Source of the DNA: Pseudomonas fluorescens
GTDB taxonomy: Bacteria; Pseudomonadota; Gammaproteobacteria; Pseudomonadales; Pseudomonadaceae
Reading direction: 5' to 3'
Length of the DNA stretch: 64,000 nucleotides
Assembly (NCBI RefSeq): GCF_001902145.1
Contig: NZ_MRST01000024.1
Span: 62,001-126,000 of the forward strand
Shown: positions 49,660 through 58,218 of the stretch, one piece after another
Layout: each line of letters opens with the position of its first letter
Numbering within the stretch: position 1 is the first letter of the stretch
The notes under the pieces: model-generated
Told to the model about the DNA's origin: nothing
Databases searched by the model: none
Seen by the model: only the letters and a program-made list of their open reading frames with translations
Position numbers and translations under genes: made by a program

Positions 49660-51267
49660 TTACCAGACTCCGATCTTCACTACTTTCTCTGCCTCTGGCT
49701 CACCATAACGAAACCATTGCCCGCGCACCTCAACCTCCGTGTGGCTGATGGTGGTACGCCGCTTCAACCCGCGCAGCCAGTCGAACAGATAACTCAGGTG
49801 GGTCTCGCGCACCTGGGCATAGGCCGGATCGCTGCCCAGATCGTGCAGTTCCTGCGGATCGTTTTCCAGGTCGAACAGTTGCGGGCGAAAGCCGTCGTAC
49901 GCCAGGTACTTCCAGCGCTCGCTGCGCACCATGGTCATGCGGCAACGGTCGATGGGTTGCTCCAGGCGCTCGCGAGCGGGGGCCTGGAAGGCGTAGTCGT
50001 ATTCGGCAATGGCATAGCGGCGCCAGGTGGGTTGTGCGCCCTGCAGCAATGGAATCAATGAGCGACCTTCCAGGCGATGGTCGGCGGCGGGCAAGCCCAA
50101 GGCGTCGAGGAAGGTGGGCAGGGCGTCGATGGTTTCCACCAGACGCTCGTCCACGGTGCCGCGGCTGACATCGGCGCTGGCACGCGGGTCGCGCACGATC
50201 AACGGAATACCCACCGCAGGCTCCAGCAAGAATTCTTTTTCACCGAGGAAATGATCGCCGAGGAAGTCGCCGTGGTCGCTGGTGAACACGATCAGCGTGT
50301 CGTCCCAGCGGCCAGCGCTTTGCAGAAAGTCGAACAGCCGACCGAGTTGATCGTCGATCTGTTTGATCAGGCCCATGTAGGTCGGAATCACCGTGAGGCG
50401 CACCTCGTCACGGGAAAAGTTCACGCTCTCCTGGTGTTGGCGAAATGCCTGATACACCGGGTGATCGTTGGTGTGCTCAGGTTGAATCGGCGCCTGCACA
50501 TGTTCGGTACCGTACAGCGCGTGATAAGGCGCCGGCGCGATGTAGGGCCAGTGCGGCTTGATATACGACAGGTGCAGGCACCAAGGCTGTTCACCTTGTT
50601 CGTCGATAAAGTCGATGGCGCGGTCGGTGGTGTAGACGGTCTCTGAATGTTCTTCGGCCACCCGTGCGGGTTTGCCGGCGTTGCGCATATGCCAGCCGCT
50701 GAGCACTTCGCCGTTCTCACCTTCGGCGGCGTTGGCCCATTCGTGCCACGGGTTGCGGCCGCCGTAGCCGTGATCGCGCAAGTACTGGGTGTAGGGCGCG
50801 GACTCGCGCTTATCGTCAAACAGCGGGCTGTCGGGGTAGATGCCGTCGTGACGCAGATACGCGTCGAAGCCGACTTCATTGAGCGTCTCGGCCTGGGCAC
50901 TGTCGGGGTCGATCTGCAGGCGCTGCAAGGCCTCAAGGTTCGGCGTGGCGTGGGTCTTGCCCACCAGGGCGGTGCGGATGCCGTGAGGGCGCAGGTAGTC
51001 GCCAATCGTCAGCTCTTCCAGCGGCAGCGGCACCGCATTCCATGCCACCTGATGGCTGCTGACATAGCGCCCGGTGTAGGCCGACATGCGCGACGGGCCG
51101 CAGATGGTGCCCTGTGTATAGGCCCGACTGAAACGCACACCAGCGGCGGCCAGGCGGTCGATATTCGGCGTATGCAAATGGGCATGGCCGTAGCAGGACA
51201 GGTAGTCGCGGCGCAGTTGGTCGCACATGATGTAGAGCACGTTGCGCACGGGTTTGGGGTCAGACAT
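49660..51267 (-). CDS. type I sulfatase / phosphonate monoester hydrolase-like enzyme
   Basis: A 535-residue alkaline-phosphatase-superfamily hydrolase. The nucleophile motif is C56-G-P-S-R, where Cys would be converted to formylglycine. Metal-site segments are NVLYIMCDQLRRDYLSCYG (Asp16) and VFTSDHGDFLGDHFLGEKEF. The substrate region HLSYIKPHWPYIAPAPYHAL resembles phosphonate monoester hydrolases and arylsulfatases of that branch. No signal peptide is seen, so it acts in the cytoplasm on imported esters. It fits the sulfate-ester island. Exact substrate unknown; it is not clearly AtsA. Confidence 0.82.
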   Translation of the reverse strand: MSDPKPVRNVLYIMCDQLRRDYLSCYGHAHLHTPNIDRLAAAGVRFSRAYTQGTICGPSRMSAYTGRYVSSHQVAWNAVPLPLEELTIGDYLRPHGIRTALVGKTHATPNLEALQRLQIDPDSAQAETLNEVGFDAYLRHDGIYPDSPLFDDKRESAPYTQYLRDHGYGGRNPWHEWANAAEGENGEVLSGWHMRNAGKPARVAEEHSETVYTTDRAIDFIDEQGEQPWCLHLSYIKPHWPYIAPAPYHALYGTEHVQAPIQPEHTNDHPVYQAFRQHQESVNFSRDEVRLTVIPTYMGLIKQIDDQLGRLFDFLQSAGRWDDTLIVFTSDHGDFLGDHFLGEKEFLLEPAVGIPLIVRDPRASADVSRGTVDERLVETIDALPTFLDALGLPAADHRLEGRSLIPLLQGAQPTWRRYAIAEYDYAFQAPARERLEQPIDRCRMTMVRSERWKYLAYDGFRPQLFDLENDPQELHDLGSDPAYAQVRETHLSYLFDWLRGLKRRTTISHTEVEVRGQWFRYGEPEAEKVVKIGVW

Positions 51268-51390
51268 GGGAATTTACCGAACGGAGGACAGGTGGGTTTT
51301 TTCGCCGTTCGCAGGGGGGGCTGGCAAGTGCATTTGAGGTCTGGATTTTATGCAGTGAATGCATGGGGGTGGCTGCTGGCGTCATCGCAG

Positions 51391-51927
51391 CATAGGTATC
51401 TACACAACTTCGGCGCGACGCTGGACCTGTGGCGAGGGAGCTTGCTCCCGTGACGGCCTGACAGCCGACCCACATCTATCTGACGTCCCGCGATCCAACT
51501 GTGGGAGCGGGCTTGCTCGCGAAGGCGGCCTTACAGCCGACCAGGATGTTGGATCAGACCGCGTACATATCCGTTATTTAGGTAACGGCCACCTAGGGTT
51601 CCGCCCTGACGGCGGCTCACTTTTGAAAAGCCGGAATGCCGGCCCAGACAAAAGTAAGCAAAACGCTCTTGCCCCACCACTCGGCACCTCGCTTAGGCTC
51701 GGTGTGCCCGTAATCCGCCAGTGATTTGGGGGGCCGCCGCCACGCGCCATCCATGGCGCGGGGCGGCTAAACCGGCATCCCTGCCGGTTTACCCCCCAAA
51801 TCCCTGTCGAATTCCGGCCAGCGTGGTTTAACGGGGCGCCTGAGATCAAGATCAAGAGCAGATCAAGAGCGGCTCGCTTCGCATCGTGGTTACCGTTGAG
51901 CGCTTCAGAGTTGTGTAGATACCTATG
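51391..51927. mobile_element. 537-bp non-coding MITE-like element with 19-bp terminal inverted repeats
   Basis: The element ends in CATAGGTATCTACACAACT (51391-51409) and its exact complement (51909-51927). The 10-bp sequence GTCATCGCAG occurs immediately outside both ends (51381-51390 and 51928-51937), a target-site duplication. The interior has no convincing gene, but has REP-like halves (near 51430 and 51500), a GCGCCATCCATGGCGC palindrome, an AACCGGCATCCCTGCCGGTT hairpin and a TTTTGAAAAGCCGGAATGCC stretch that I associate with repeated intergenic DNA in pseudomonads. It lies between the sulfatase promoter and the second LysR gene. Confidence 0.8.
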
Positions 51928-51937
51928 GTCATCGCAG

Positions 51938-51999
51938 GCAAGCCAGTTCCCACAGGGGAATGCATTCCAGATGTGGGAGCGGGCTTGCTCGCGAAAGGG
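51938..51999. repeat. REP pair next to the mobile element
   Basis: GCAAGCCAGTTCCCACAGGG and TGTGGGAGCGGGCTTGCTCG flank GGAATGCATTCCA, similar to the loop at 47476-47489. The insertion target copy GTCATCGCAG belongs to the left arm of this REP. Confidence 0.65.
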
Positions 52000-52004
52000 C
52001 CAGT

Positions 52005-52949
52005 TCAAACGGCGACATTCTCCAGCGCATACACCTCTTCATCCAAGGCATCAATCTGCTTGATCTGCTCAATCATCGCCTGCGCCAACGGCGACAACCG
52101 ATACCCCGCACGGCTGACGATCCCGTAGCGGGTGTATCGCTCCTCCAGGTTTTCATCCAGCCCTTCAATCTGCAAACACACCAGCTCGCCCCGCGCCATG
52201 TGCAGCACGTCGCTGTTGGCGCTGACGATGCCGATGGCGTCCGAGCGCAGCACCACGCCCATCAGGCTGTAACCGTTTTCGCATTCCACATTGGGTTGGT
52301 AATCCGGCCTGCCGCTGAGGTCGACGATGACCTTGCGCAGGTTCGGCGGGCGGATGGTGACCGCCAGCGGATAACGCATCAGCTCGTCGGCACGGATGCT
52401 TTCGCGCCCGGCCAGGGGGTGCCCGGCGCGGCAGCAAAAATACCAACGGCGTGGGCGCAGGCGGAAGGTGTGGTAGTCGGGGTGGGCTTCGAAGTGGCGG
52501 GTGTCGGCGACGAAGAATTCGAACTCTTCGCTGAGCAGGCGCTTGCCCAGGCTTTGCCAGTCGTCCACCTGGAACTGCACACGGGCCTTGGGGTAGCGCC
52601 CGATAAAACTGCCGATGGCGCGGGGGATCAGCCCTCCTGCCGGCGCCGGGCCGCAACCGAAACGCAGTTCACCGGCTTCCAGGCCGTTGAACTGGCTGAT
52701 CTCGTTGGCCAATTGCTGGGCGCCGCTGACCAGGCGCCGTGCATGTTCGAGCAGTACCTGGCCTTGTTTGGTGGGCGCCAGGTCTTTGCGCCCACGGTCC
52801 ACCAGTTGGCAGCCGGCGCTGTGTTCCAGGGCCTGGATGCTGCGACTGAACGCCGACTGCGACAGGTTCACGGCCAAGGCTGCCGCGACAAAACTGCGTT
52901 GCTCGGCAAGGGCGATGAAGTGGCGAAGCTGGCGCAGGTCGATATGCAT
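52005..52949 (-). CDS. LysR-family regulator, SftR paralogue
   Basis: A 314-residue regulator that resembles the SftR-like protein at 47525-48445 throughout: HIDLRQLRHFIALAEQRSFV and LNLSQSAFSRSIQALEHSAG-type HTH region, then LEAGELRFGCGPAPAGGLIP. The co-inducer domain differs more. It is divergent from the TonB-dependent receptor gene 155 bp away, whose promoter it probably controls. Two ATGCAT palindromes lie between them. Confidence 0.8.
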   Translation of the reverse strand: MHIDLRQLRHFIALAEQRSFVAAALAVNLSQSAFSRSIQALEHSAGCQLVDRGRKDLAPTKQGQVLLEHARRLVSGAQQLANEISQFNGLEAGELRFGCGPAPAGGLIPRAIGSFIGRYPKARVQFQVDDWQSLGKRLLSEEFEFFVADTRHFEAHPDYHTFRLRPRRWYFCCRAGHPLAGRESIRADELMRYPLAVTIRPPNLRKVIVDLSGRPDYQPNVECENGYSLMGVVLRSDAIGIVSANSDVLHMARGELVCLQIEGLDENLEERYTRYGIVSRAGYRLSPLAQAMIEQIKQIDALDEEVYALENVAV

Positions 52950-53104
52950 TTTTCACATCAAAAATATCCGGGAAATGCATTGGCTATGCATTAGGTCGAC
53001 TCCTTATAAAGGCTATCTCTTATGCAGTAAATATTCGTAAAAACCTAAATAAATAACCTTTGGGAATATAAGGCGACGAATATTCCGGGGTTTTGGAGCC
53101 GCTT
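52950..53104. promoter_or_regulatory. divergent promoter region with paired ATGCAT sites
   Basis: ATGCAT occurs at 52975-52980 and 52986-52991, 11 bp apart, in an AT-rich gap between the LysR gene and the receptor gene. The spacing of one helical turn suits a LysR dimer. A further copy overlaps the LysR start codon (52944-52949). Confidence 0.4.
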
Positions 53105-55420
53105 ATGAGTCTGTTCAAGTCCTTGCCCCTGGCGATGTTGGTGGCCGGCAGCACCAGTTGGTCGCCGGCCCAGGCCGCTGAAACATCCGCACCTGCCGGC
53201 GAGGGCGAGCGCGCCAGTGGCCAACTGGAAACCGTGACGGTGACTGCCCGGCGGCGGACCGAAAGTGCCCAGGCTGTGCCGACGCCCATGAGCGTGGTCG
53301 GCGGCCAGGCCCTGGAAACCCAGCGGGTGTACCGCATCCAGGATTTGCAGCAACTGGTGCCCAGCGTCAACGTCGCCTATATGCATGCGCGCCAGTCCAG
53401 CGTGTCGATCCGCGGCCTGGGCAACAACCCGGCCAGCGACGGCCTGGAAGGCAGCGTGGGGCTGTATATCGACAACGTCTACCTCGGGCGCCCGGGCATG
53501 GCGGTGTTCGACCTGATGGACATTGAGCAGCTTGAGGTTTTGCGCGGCCCCCAGGGCACGTTGTTCGGCAAGAACACCACCGCTGGCGTGATCAATATCA
53601 GCACCCGTGCGCCGAGCTTCACCCCGGAGCGCAGCATCGAGACCTCCCTGGGCGAGGACGGTTATTTCCAGACCAAAGGCACGATTTCCGGCCCCCTGAC
53701 CGATGAGCTGGCGGGGCGTTTCTCGGCCTATCGCACGCGCAGCGACGGCGACATCAAGAATGAACACGACGGCCATGATCTGAACGGCGGTTCACGCCAG
53801 GGCTTTCGCGGGCAACTGTTGTACAAGCCCAGCGAGGCATTCAACCTGCGCTGGATCGGCGACTACAACGAAGAAGACTCCAGCGCCGGCACCCGCGTGC
53901 TGTACAGCACCGGGCCGACCATCAATGGCACCAACCTGTATCAATCCCGGGCCAACGCGGCGGGCGCAACCTTGGTGGACGGCACCCATCGCAAGGTCAA
54001 CCTGGACAACGACCAGCACGTCACGGTGTTCCAGGGCGGTACGTCGCTGGAAGCCAACTGGACGCTGCCCAGCGACTTCACCCTGACCTCGGTGAGTTCT
54101 TACCGCTGGTGGAATTTCACCCCGCGCAACGATGACGGCCTCAACGTACCGGCGTCGTATAACGCCGGGGTTTCGGTGGAAGATAAGCAGTGGTCCCAGG
54201 AATTTCGCCTGGCGTCGCCCAGCGGTGGTTTCTTCGATTACGTGCTCGGCGCCTACTACTTCGGCTCCGACCTGGATAACAAATCCTTTGCCTACTACGG
54301 GCCCAAGGCCGATATCTGGAACGGCACGCCTGCCGGTGCGTTGAGCAATGTGAGCAGCGTGGGCAACGGGCATATCCGCACCGACAGCTTCGCGCTGTTC
54401 GCCCAAGGCACCTGGCACCTGACCGAGCGCCTGGATTTCACCGCCGGCCTGCGCGGCACCTACGAAGAGAAAAGCGCCTGGGTCACGCGCAATGCGCCAG
54501 TCGGTGGCGCGGCGGTCAGCGGGGCCGCCGCCACGGCGCGGCGTGGGCGTACCGGGGCCTATGACTCGGGCGACCTGTCGCAATACAGCGCCACGCCGTC
54601 GGGGCTGCTCAACCTCAGTTATCACTTCAATGAAAACCTGCTGGGCTACGCGACGCTGTCCCATGGCGAGAAGTCCGGCGGTGTGAACCTGGCGGTGGGC
54701 TCTGCGCCGACAGCCGGAGCCGACTCGTTGCTGATCGGCACCGAGCGCGCCAACAACGCCGAGCTGGGCTTCAAGAGCACGCTGTGGGACCGCCGCCTGC
54801 AGCTCAATGCCAACCTGTTCTGGACCCAGGTCAACGGCTACCAGACCAACGCCTACGACCAGGACAACCGCGTGCAGTACCTGACCAACGCCGGCTCGGT
54901 GCGCTCGCGGGGCGTGGAAGTGGAAAGCACCCTTGTGCCGATCAAGGGCCTGACCCTGAATATCAACGGCTCCTTCAATGACGTGACGTACCTGTCTTAC
55001 AAGGATGCGCCATGCCCGCCTGAAACCAGCTTGCGTCCCGGTGCCCCGGCGTCCTGCGACTTGAGCGGCCATCAGGTGGTGGGCGCGTCCAAGTGGATCG
55101 CCAACGCCAACGGCGAGTACAAGTGGAACCTGGCGAACGGCTTTGAACCCTACGTCACCGCCAGCTACGCGTTCCGTTCCAAGGCGGTGGGCACGGTAGA
55201 GGATTCTGACTACGGGCAGATCCCGGCGTATGCGGTGGTCAACCTGTCTACCGGTTTGCGCGGCGACTATGACCAGGGGCAGTGGGATGTGTCGCTGTGG
55301 CTGAAGAACGCCTTCGACAAAACCTACTACACCACCCTGTGGACCGGCGGTAACGGCGGTTACGAGGGCCTGCTGGGCACGCCGCGCACCCTAGGCGTGA
55401 CTGGGCGCTACGACTTCTAG
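53105..55420 (+). CDS. sftP: TonB-dependent receptor, probable sulfate-ester uptake (SftP-like)
   Basis: A 771-residue outer-membrane receptor from ATG 53105 with a signal peptide ending near PAQAAE. ETVTVTARRR is the likely TonB box region, followed by a plug domain (VYRIQDLQQLVPSVNV, GVINISTRAPSF) and a beta-barrel ending in VTGRYDF with terminal Phe. Such receptors usually take up iron chelates, but in P. putida SftP, linked to atsK and SftR, serves sulfate esters. Here it shares the island and sits near tonB-exbBD, so the ester role is favoured but inferred. It overlaps the convergent MFS gene by 30 bp. Confidence 0.8.
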   Translation: MSLFKSLPLAMLVAGSTSWSPAQAAETSAPAGEGERASGQLETVTVTARRRTESAQAVPTPMSVVGGQALETQRVYRIQDLQQLVPSVNVAYMHARQSSVSIRGLGNNPASDGLEGSVGLYIDNVYLGRPGMAVFDLMDIEQLEVLRGPQGTLFGKNTTAGVINISTRAPSFTPERSIETSLGEDGYFQTKGTISGPLTDELAGRFSAYRTRSDGDIKNEHDGHDLNGGSRQGFRGQLLYKPSEAFNLRWIGDYNEEDSSAGTRVLYSTGPTINGTNLYQSRANAAGATLVDGTHRKVNLDNDQHVTVFQGGTSLEANWTLPSDFTLTSVSSYRWWNFTPRNDDGLNVPASYNAGVSVEDKQWSQEFRLASPSGGFFDYVLGAYYFGSDLDNKSFAYYGPKADIWNGTPAGALSNVSSVGNGHIRTDSFALFAQGTWHLTERLDFTAGLRGTYEEKSAWVTRNAPVGGAAVSGAAATARRGRTGAYDSGDLSQYSATPSGLLNLSYHFNENLLGYATLSHGEKSGGVNLAVGSAPTAGADSLLIGTERANNAELGFKSTLWDRRLQLNANLFWTQVNGYQTNAYDQDNRVQYLTNAGSVRSRGVEVESTLVPIKGLTLNINGSFNDVTYLSYKDAPCPPETSLRPGAPASCDLSGHQVVGASKWIANANGEYKWNLANGFEPYVTASYAFRSKAVGTVEDSDYGQIPAYAVVNLSTGLRGDYDQGQWDVSLWLKNAFDKTYYTTLWTGGNGGYEGLLGTPRTLGVTGRYDF

Positions 55421-56578
55421 GTCGGTGCGATAGGTGGCCGGGCTGAACAGCCGCGTCACCAGCAGCATCACCACCACCGTTATCGTCAGCACCACCCAGG
55501 CACTGACAAAGTTGCCGGTAAGCTCGCGCAGCCAGCCGGTCAGCCACGGCGAAATTGCATTGATCAAAAAGCCCACGCCTTGCACGAACGCCGCCAGTTG
55601 CCCGGCTTGGCGTGGGTCGCGATGGTGATCGAGGGTCAGCAGCAGGCTCAGGGCGAAACAGGCGCCCAGGCCGAAGCCGCACAAGGCCACCCACAGGTGG
55701 GGATATTCCTGCGGCGCAATGATCAGGCCGAGGTAGCCGATGGTTTGCGCCAGCAGGCTGATGCTGAGCAATGGGCGCCGGTCAATGCCGCGCTGTGCCA
55801 GCACGGGCATCAGCAATGCGGCGATCACCTGGAAGATGGTCATGAACGCCAGCAACGACCCGCTGAGCAGCACGCCCCAGCCCAGTTGCTGATAGTAGGC
55901 GGGCAGCCACGCGACCATGCTCATGTAGCCGCAATTGACCAGGCCGAAATACAGCGCCAGTAGCCAGGCGCGGCGGTTGCGCAACCCTTTGAACGCAGGC
56001 GCCTGCTGTGGATTGCGTGCGGCGCCCAGCGGCAGCCAGGCCCACAGCAGCAACGCTCCCAGCGCCGGCAGGAGCCACACCCCCAGGCCTGCCTGCCATT
56101 GCTGGAAGTGCGTGGCCACCACCGGGCTGAGCAGCGCCGCCAGCCCGCCGCCGGCCATCAGCGAAGCCGAATACACGCCCATCGCCACCGGCACGCGGTG
56201 ACGGAATTGGCGCTTGATCATCGCCGGCACCAACGCCTGGATCAGCGCCACGCCTGCGCCGCCGAGCAGCGCGGTGACCAGCAGTGCCGAGGCCTGGCCC
56301 ATCAGCCAGCGCGCCAGGCACGCCAGCAGAATCATCAACAAGCCCAGGGCGATGCCGCGACGCTCGCCCAAGCGCGCCTCCACGCGTACGCCCACCAGTG
56401 CCACCAACCCCATGCAGATCACCGGCAGGCTGGTGAGCAGGGCGCTGCTCTGAAAGCTCAGGCCGGTGGCCTGGCGAATTTCGCCGAGCAGCGGGCTGAT
56501 GGAGCTGAGGATGGGGCGCAGGTTCAGGCCGAGCACCACCAGCAGGCCCCAACCGGCGAGGGATTTATTCAGGGTCAT
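55391..56578 (-). CDS. MFS transporter, CynX/NimT type
   Basis: A 395-residue protein with about 12 spans. The N-terminal LVVLGLNLRPILSSISPLLG followed by EIRQATGLSFQSSALLTSLP is characteristic of the CynX/NimT branch, small-anion and nitroimidazole-type transporters. The upstream deaminase gene overlaps its start by 14 bp, so the two form an operon read from 57026. Substrate unknown; a purine or pyrimidine base or cyanate-like compound is possible. Confidence 0.8.
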   Translation of the reverse strand: MTLNKSLAGWGLLVVLGLNLRPILSSISPLLGEIRQATGLSFQSSALLTSLPVICMGLVALVGVRVEARLGERRGIALGLLMILLACLARWLMGQASALLVTALLGGAGVALIQALVPAMIKRQFRHRVPVAMGVYSASLMAGGGLAALLSPVVATHFQQWQAGLGVWLLPALGALLLWAWLPLGAARNPQQAPAFKGLRNRRAWLLALYFGLVNCGYMSMVAWLPAYYQQLGWGVLLSGSLLAFMTIFQVIAALLMPVLAQRGIDRRPLLSISLLAQTIGYLGLIIAPQEYPHLWVALCGFGLGACFALSLLLTLDHHRDPRQAGQLAAFVQGVGFLINAISPWLTGWLRELTGNFVSAWVVLTITVVVMLLVTRLFSPATYRTDLEVVAPSHA

Positions 56579-57026
56579 GCAGGGTTTTCCACTGATGATA
56601 CAGCGCAGTCATTGCGGCATCGGGCAGGTGCTGGATGGGCAGGCGTTGCGCGCCGATAGGCAGGCCGACCTGTTGGCCAATGGCTGCGGTGGACAGGCCG
56701 AACGGCTCGGCCATTTCGTTGCTGGCGGCAAACACTACGCGTTCTACACCGCACAGGTACATGGCGCTCAAGCACATTGGGCAAGGCTGTCCGCTGGCAT
56801 AGATCACGCACCCTTCCAAGCGTGCACCCAGTAGTCGGCTCGCTGCGCGGATCGCCAGCAGCTCGGCGTGGGCGGTGGGATCCTGCGTCAGGTGGATCTC
56901 GTTCACGGCTTCCACCAGCACCTCATCGTTGCGCGTCAGCACCGCGCCGAAGGGGCGGCCACCTTGGGCGACGTTGGCGCGGGCCAAGGCAATAGCACGT
57001 TGCAGGTGTGGTTGATCGTTGGTCAT
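56565..57026 (-). CDS. zinc-dependent nucleoside/base deaminase
   Basis: A 153-residue protein of the cytidine/guanine deaminase fold. The zinc site is HAE (PTAHAELLAIRAAS) and PCPMC (ASGQPCPMCLSAMYLCGVE); Glu of HAE is the proton shuttle. The segment ARANVAQGGRPFGAVL is typical of guanine/cytosine-type enzymes. It overlaps the MFS transporter, indicating linked uptake and deamination. A LysR gene is divergent 94 bp away and probably regulates the pair. Confidence 0.85.
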   Translation of the reverse strand: MTNDQPHLQRAIALARANVAQGGRPFGAVLTRNDEVLVEAVNEIHLTQDPTAHAELLAIRAASRLLGARLEGCVIYASGQPCPMCLSAMYLCGVERVVFAASNEMAEPFGLSTAAIGQQVGLPIGAQRLPIQHLPDAAMTALYHQWKTLHDPE

Positions 57027-57119
57027 ACAAGGCCCCCGGATGCGATGGAAGGTGAAGTATGGTCAGCCAGCAAGGTATGCTGAAATTAAATATAAACATG
57101 CCAACCAGTGGCAAACGAA

Positions 57120-57983
57120 ATGGTGATGACGTTGTTCGATCCCGTGTTGTTGCGCAGCTTTGTCGCCGTGGTGGACTGCGGCAATTTCACCCGCGCCGCC
57201 GAGCGCCTGCACTTGACCCAGTCCACCGTCAGCCAACAGATCCGCCGCCTGGAAGACGCAGTGGCGTGTCAGTTACTCGACCGCGACCAGCGCCGGGTAG
57301 TGGCAACCGCCGAGGGTGAGCGCCTGCTCGCGTATGCGCGCCGCATCCTCGCGCTGCACGAAGAAGCCGCCGATGTGCTGATCAACCAGCAAAGCGACGG
57401 CGTGTTGCGCCTCGGCGTGCCGGAGGACTTTGCTGCCGAGCGCCTGATGCCGCTGCTTTCGGCGTTTGTCGTGGCTTATCCACGGGTGCGACTGGAAGTC
57501 ACCAGCGGGCTGGGGCCTGAACTGCAGCGCCAGTACCGGGGCGGTGAGTTCGACGTGTTGCTGGTCAAGCAAATGGGCGACAGCGACGACTGCGTGGCAT
57601 CGTGGCCGGAGCCCTTGTATTGGGTCGACAGCCTGAGCACCCCGGCCCTGGGCCGCGACCCGCTGCCGCTGGTTGCCTTTCCGGTAGGCGGCCTGTACCG
57701 CAACGACATGCTTCACCATCTTGAGCGCGCCGGTTGGCGTTGGCGCATCGGCTACTCCAGCGCCAGCCTGGCCAGTGTGTGTTCGGCGGTGGCGGCAGGC
57801 TTGGGCATCAGTTTATTGCCGGAACGGGTGTTGCAACCGGGCCATCGAATACTCGGCCCAGAGAGTGGCTTGCCACCTGTTCATGGCGTGCGATTGGCCC
57901 TGTATGGCCGCAGTGGTTTGGGCGCAGCGGGCCAGAGTTTGCTGGATGAATTGCTGGCCTTGTGCAGTGGAAACCCGCACTGA
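57120..57983 (+). CDS. LysR-family regulator of the deaminase-MFS pair
   Basis: About 287 residues from ATG 57120; ATG 57126 and GTG 57108 are alternatives, none with a strong ribosome site. The HTH is seen in NFTRAAERLHLTQSTVSQQI, followed by RRLEDAVACQLLDRDQRRVV. The co-inducer domain contains LRLGVPEDFAAERLMPLLSA. It is divergent from the deaminase gene and not closely similar to the two SftR-like regulators. The last ~25 residues include SGLGAAGQSLLDELLALCSG. Confidence 0.8.
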   Translation: MVMTLFDPVLLRSFVAVVDCGNFTRAAERLHLTQSTVSQQIRRLEDAVACQLLDRDQRRVVATAEGERLLAYARRILALHEEAADVLINQQSDGVLRLGVPEDFAAERLMPLLSAFVVAYPRVRLEVTSGLGPELQRQYRGGEFDVLLVKQMGDSDDCVASWPEPLYWVDSLSTPALGRDPLPLVAFPVGGLYRNDMLHHLERAGWRWRIGYSSASLASVCSAVAAGLGISLLPERVLQPGHRILGPESGLPPVHGVRLALYGRSGLGAAGQSLLDELLALCSGNPH

Positions 57984-58163
57984 GCCATACCTTTGCTGAA
58001 TATTTTGTATGCCTTTAAGGCATTGAAAAACGACGGCTTGAAGCCAGGCCACGCACCACGTGGCTTTGGCGTGATCGGCTGTTTCGGTTATGCATTTTTG
58101 TTCTATATATAACTATAAAGATTACTTTAAGAGATAAGTGTCTGGCCCCGATGATTCAGCCCT

Positions 58164-58196
58164 CGACGGGCCTTCACGTAGGCCCCGTCGGTTTTT
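58164..58196 (+). terminator. terminator-like hairpin just upstream of tonB
   Basis: CGACGGGCCT-TCACGT-AGGCCCCGTCG (one bulged C) is followed by GTTTTTC, ending about 23 bases before the tonB ATG. The AT-rich stretch before it (TTCTATATATAACTATAAAG) could hold a promoter, so it may be an attenuator or the end of a short RNA. Confidence 0.6.
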
Positions 58197-58218
58197 CAAA
58201 ACCGCAGGGAGTGAATCA

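Noticed and set aside
51574-52008. Minus-strand frame inside and beyond the mobile element
   Set aside because: It crosses the terminal inverted repeat and a REP and encodes Arg/Pro-rich sequence with no start signal; treated as repeated non-coding DNA.
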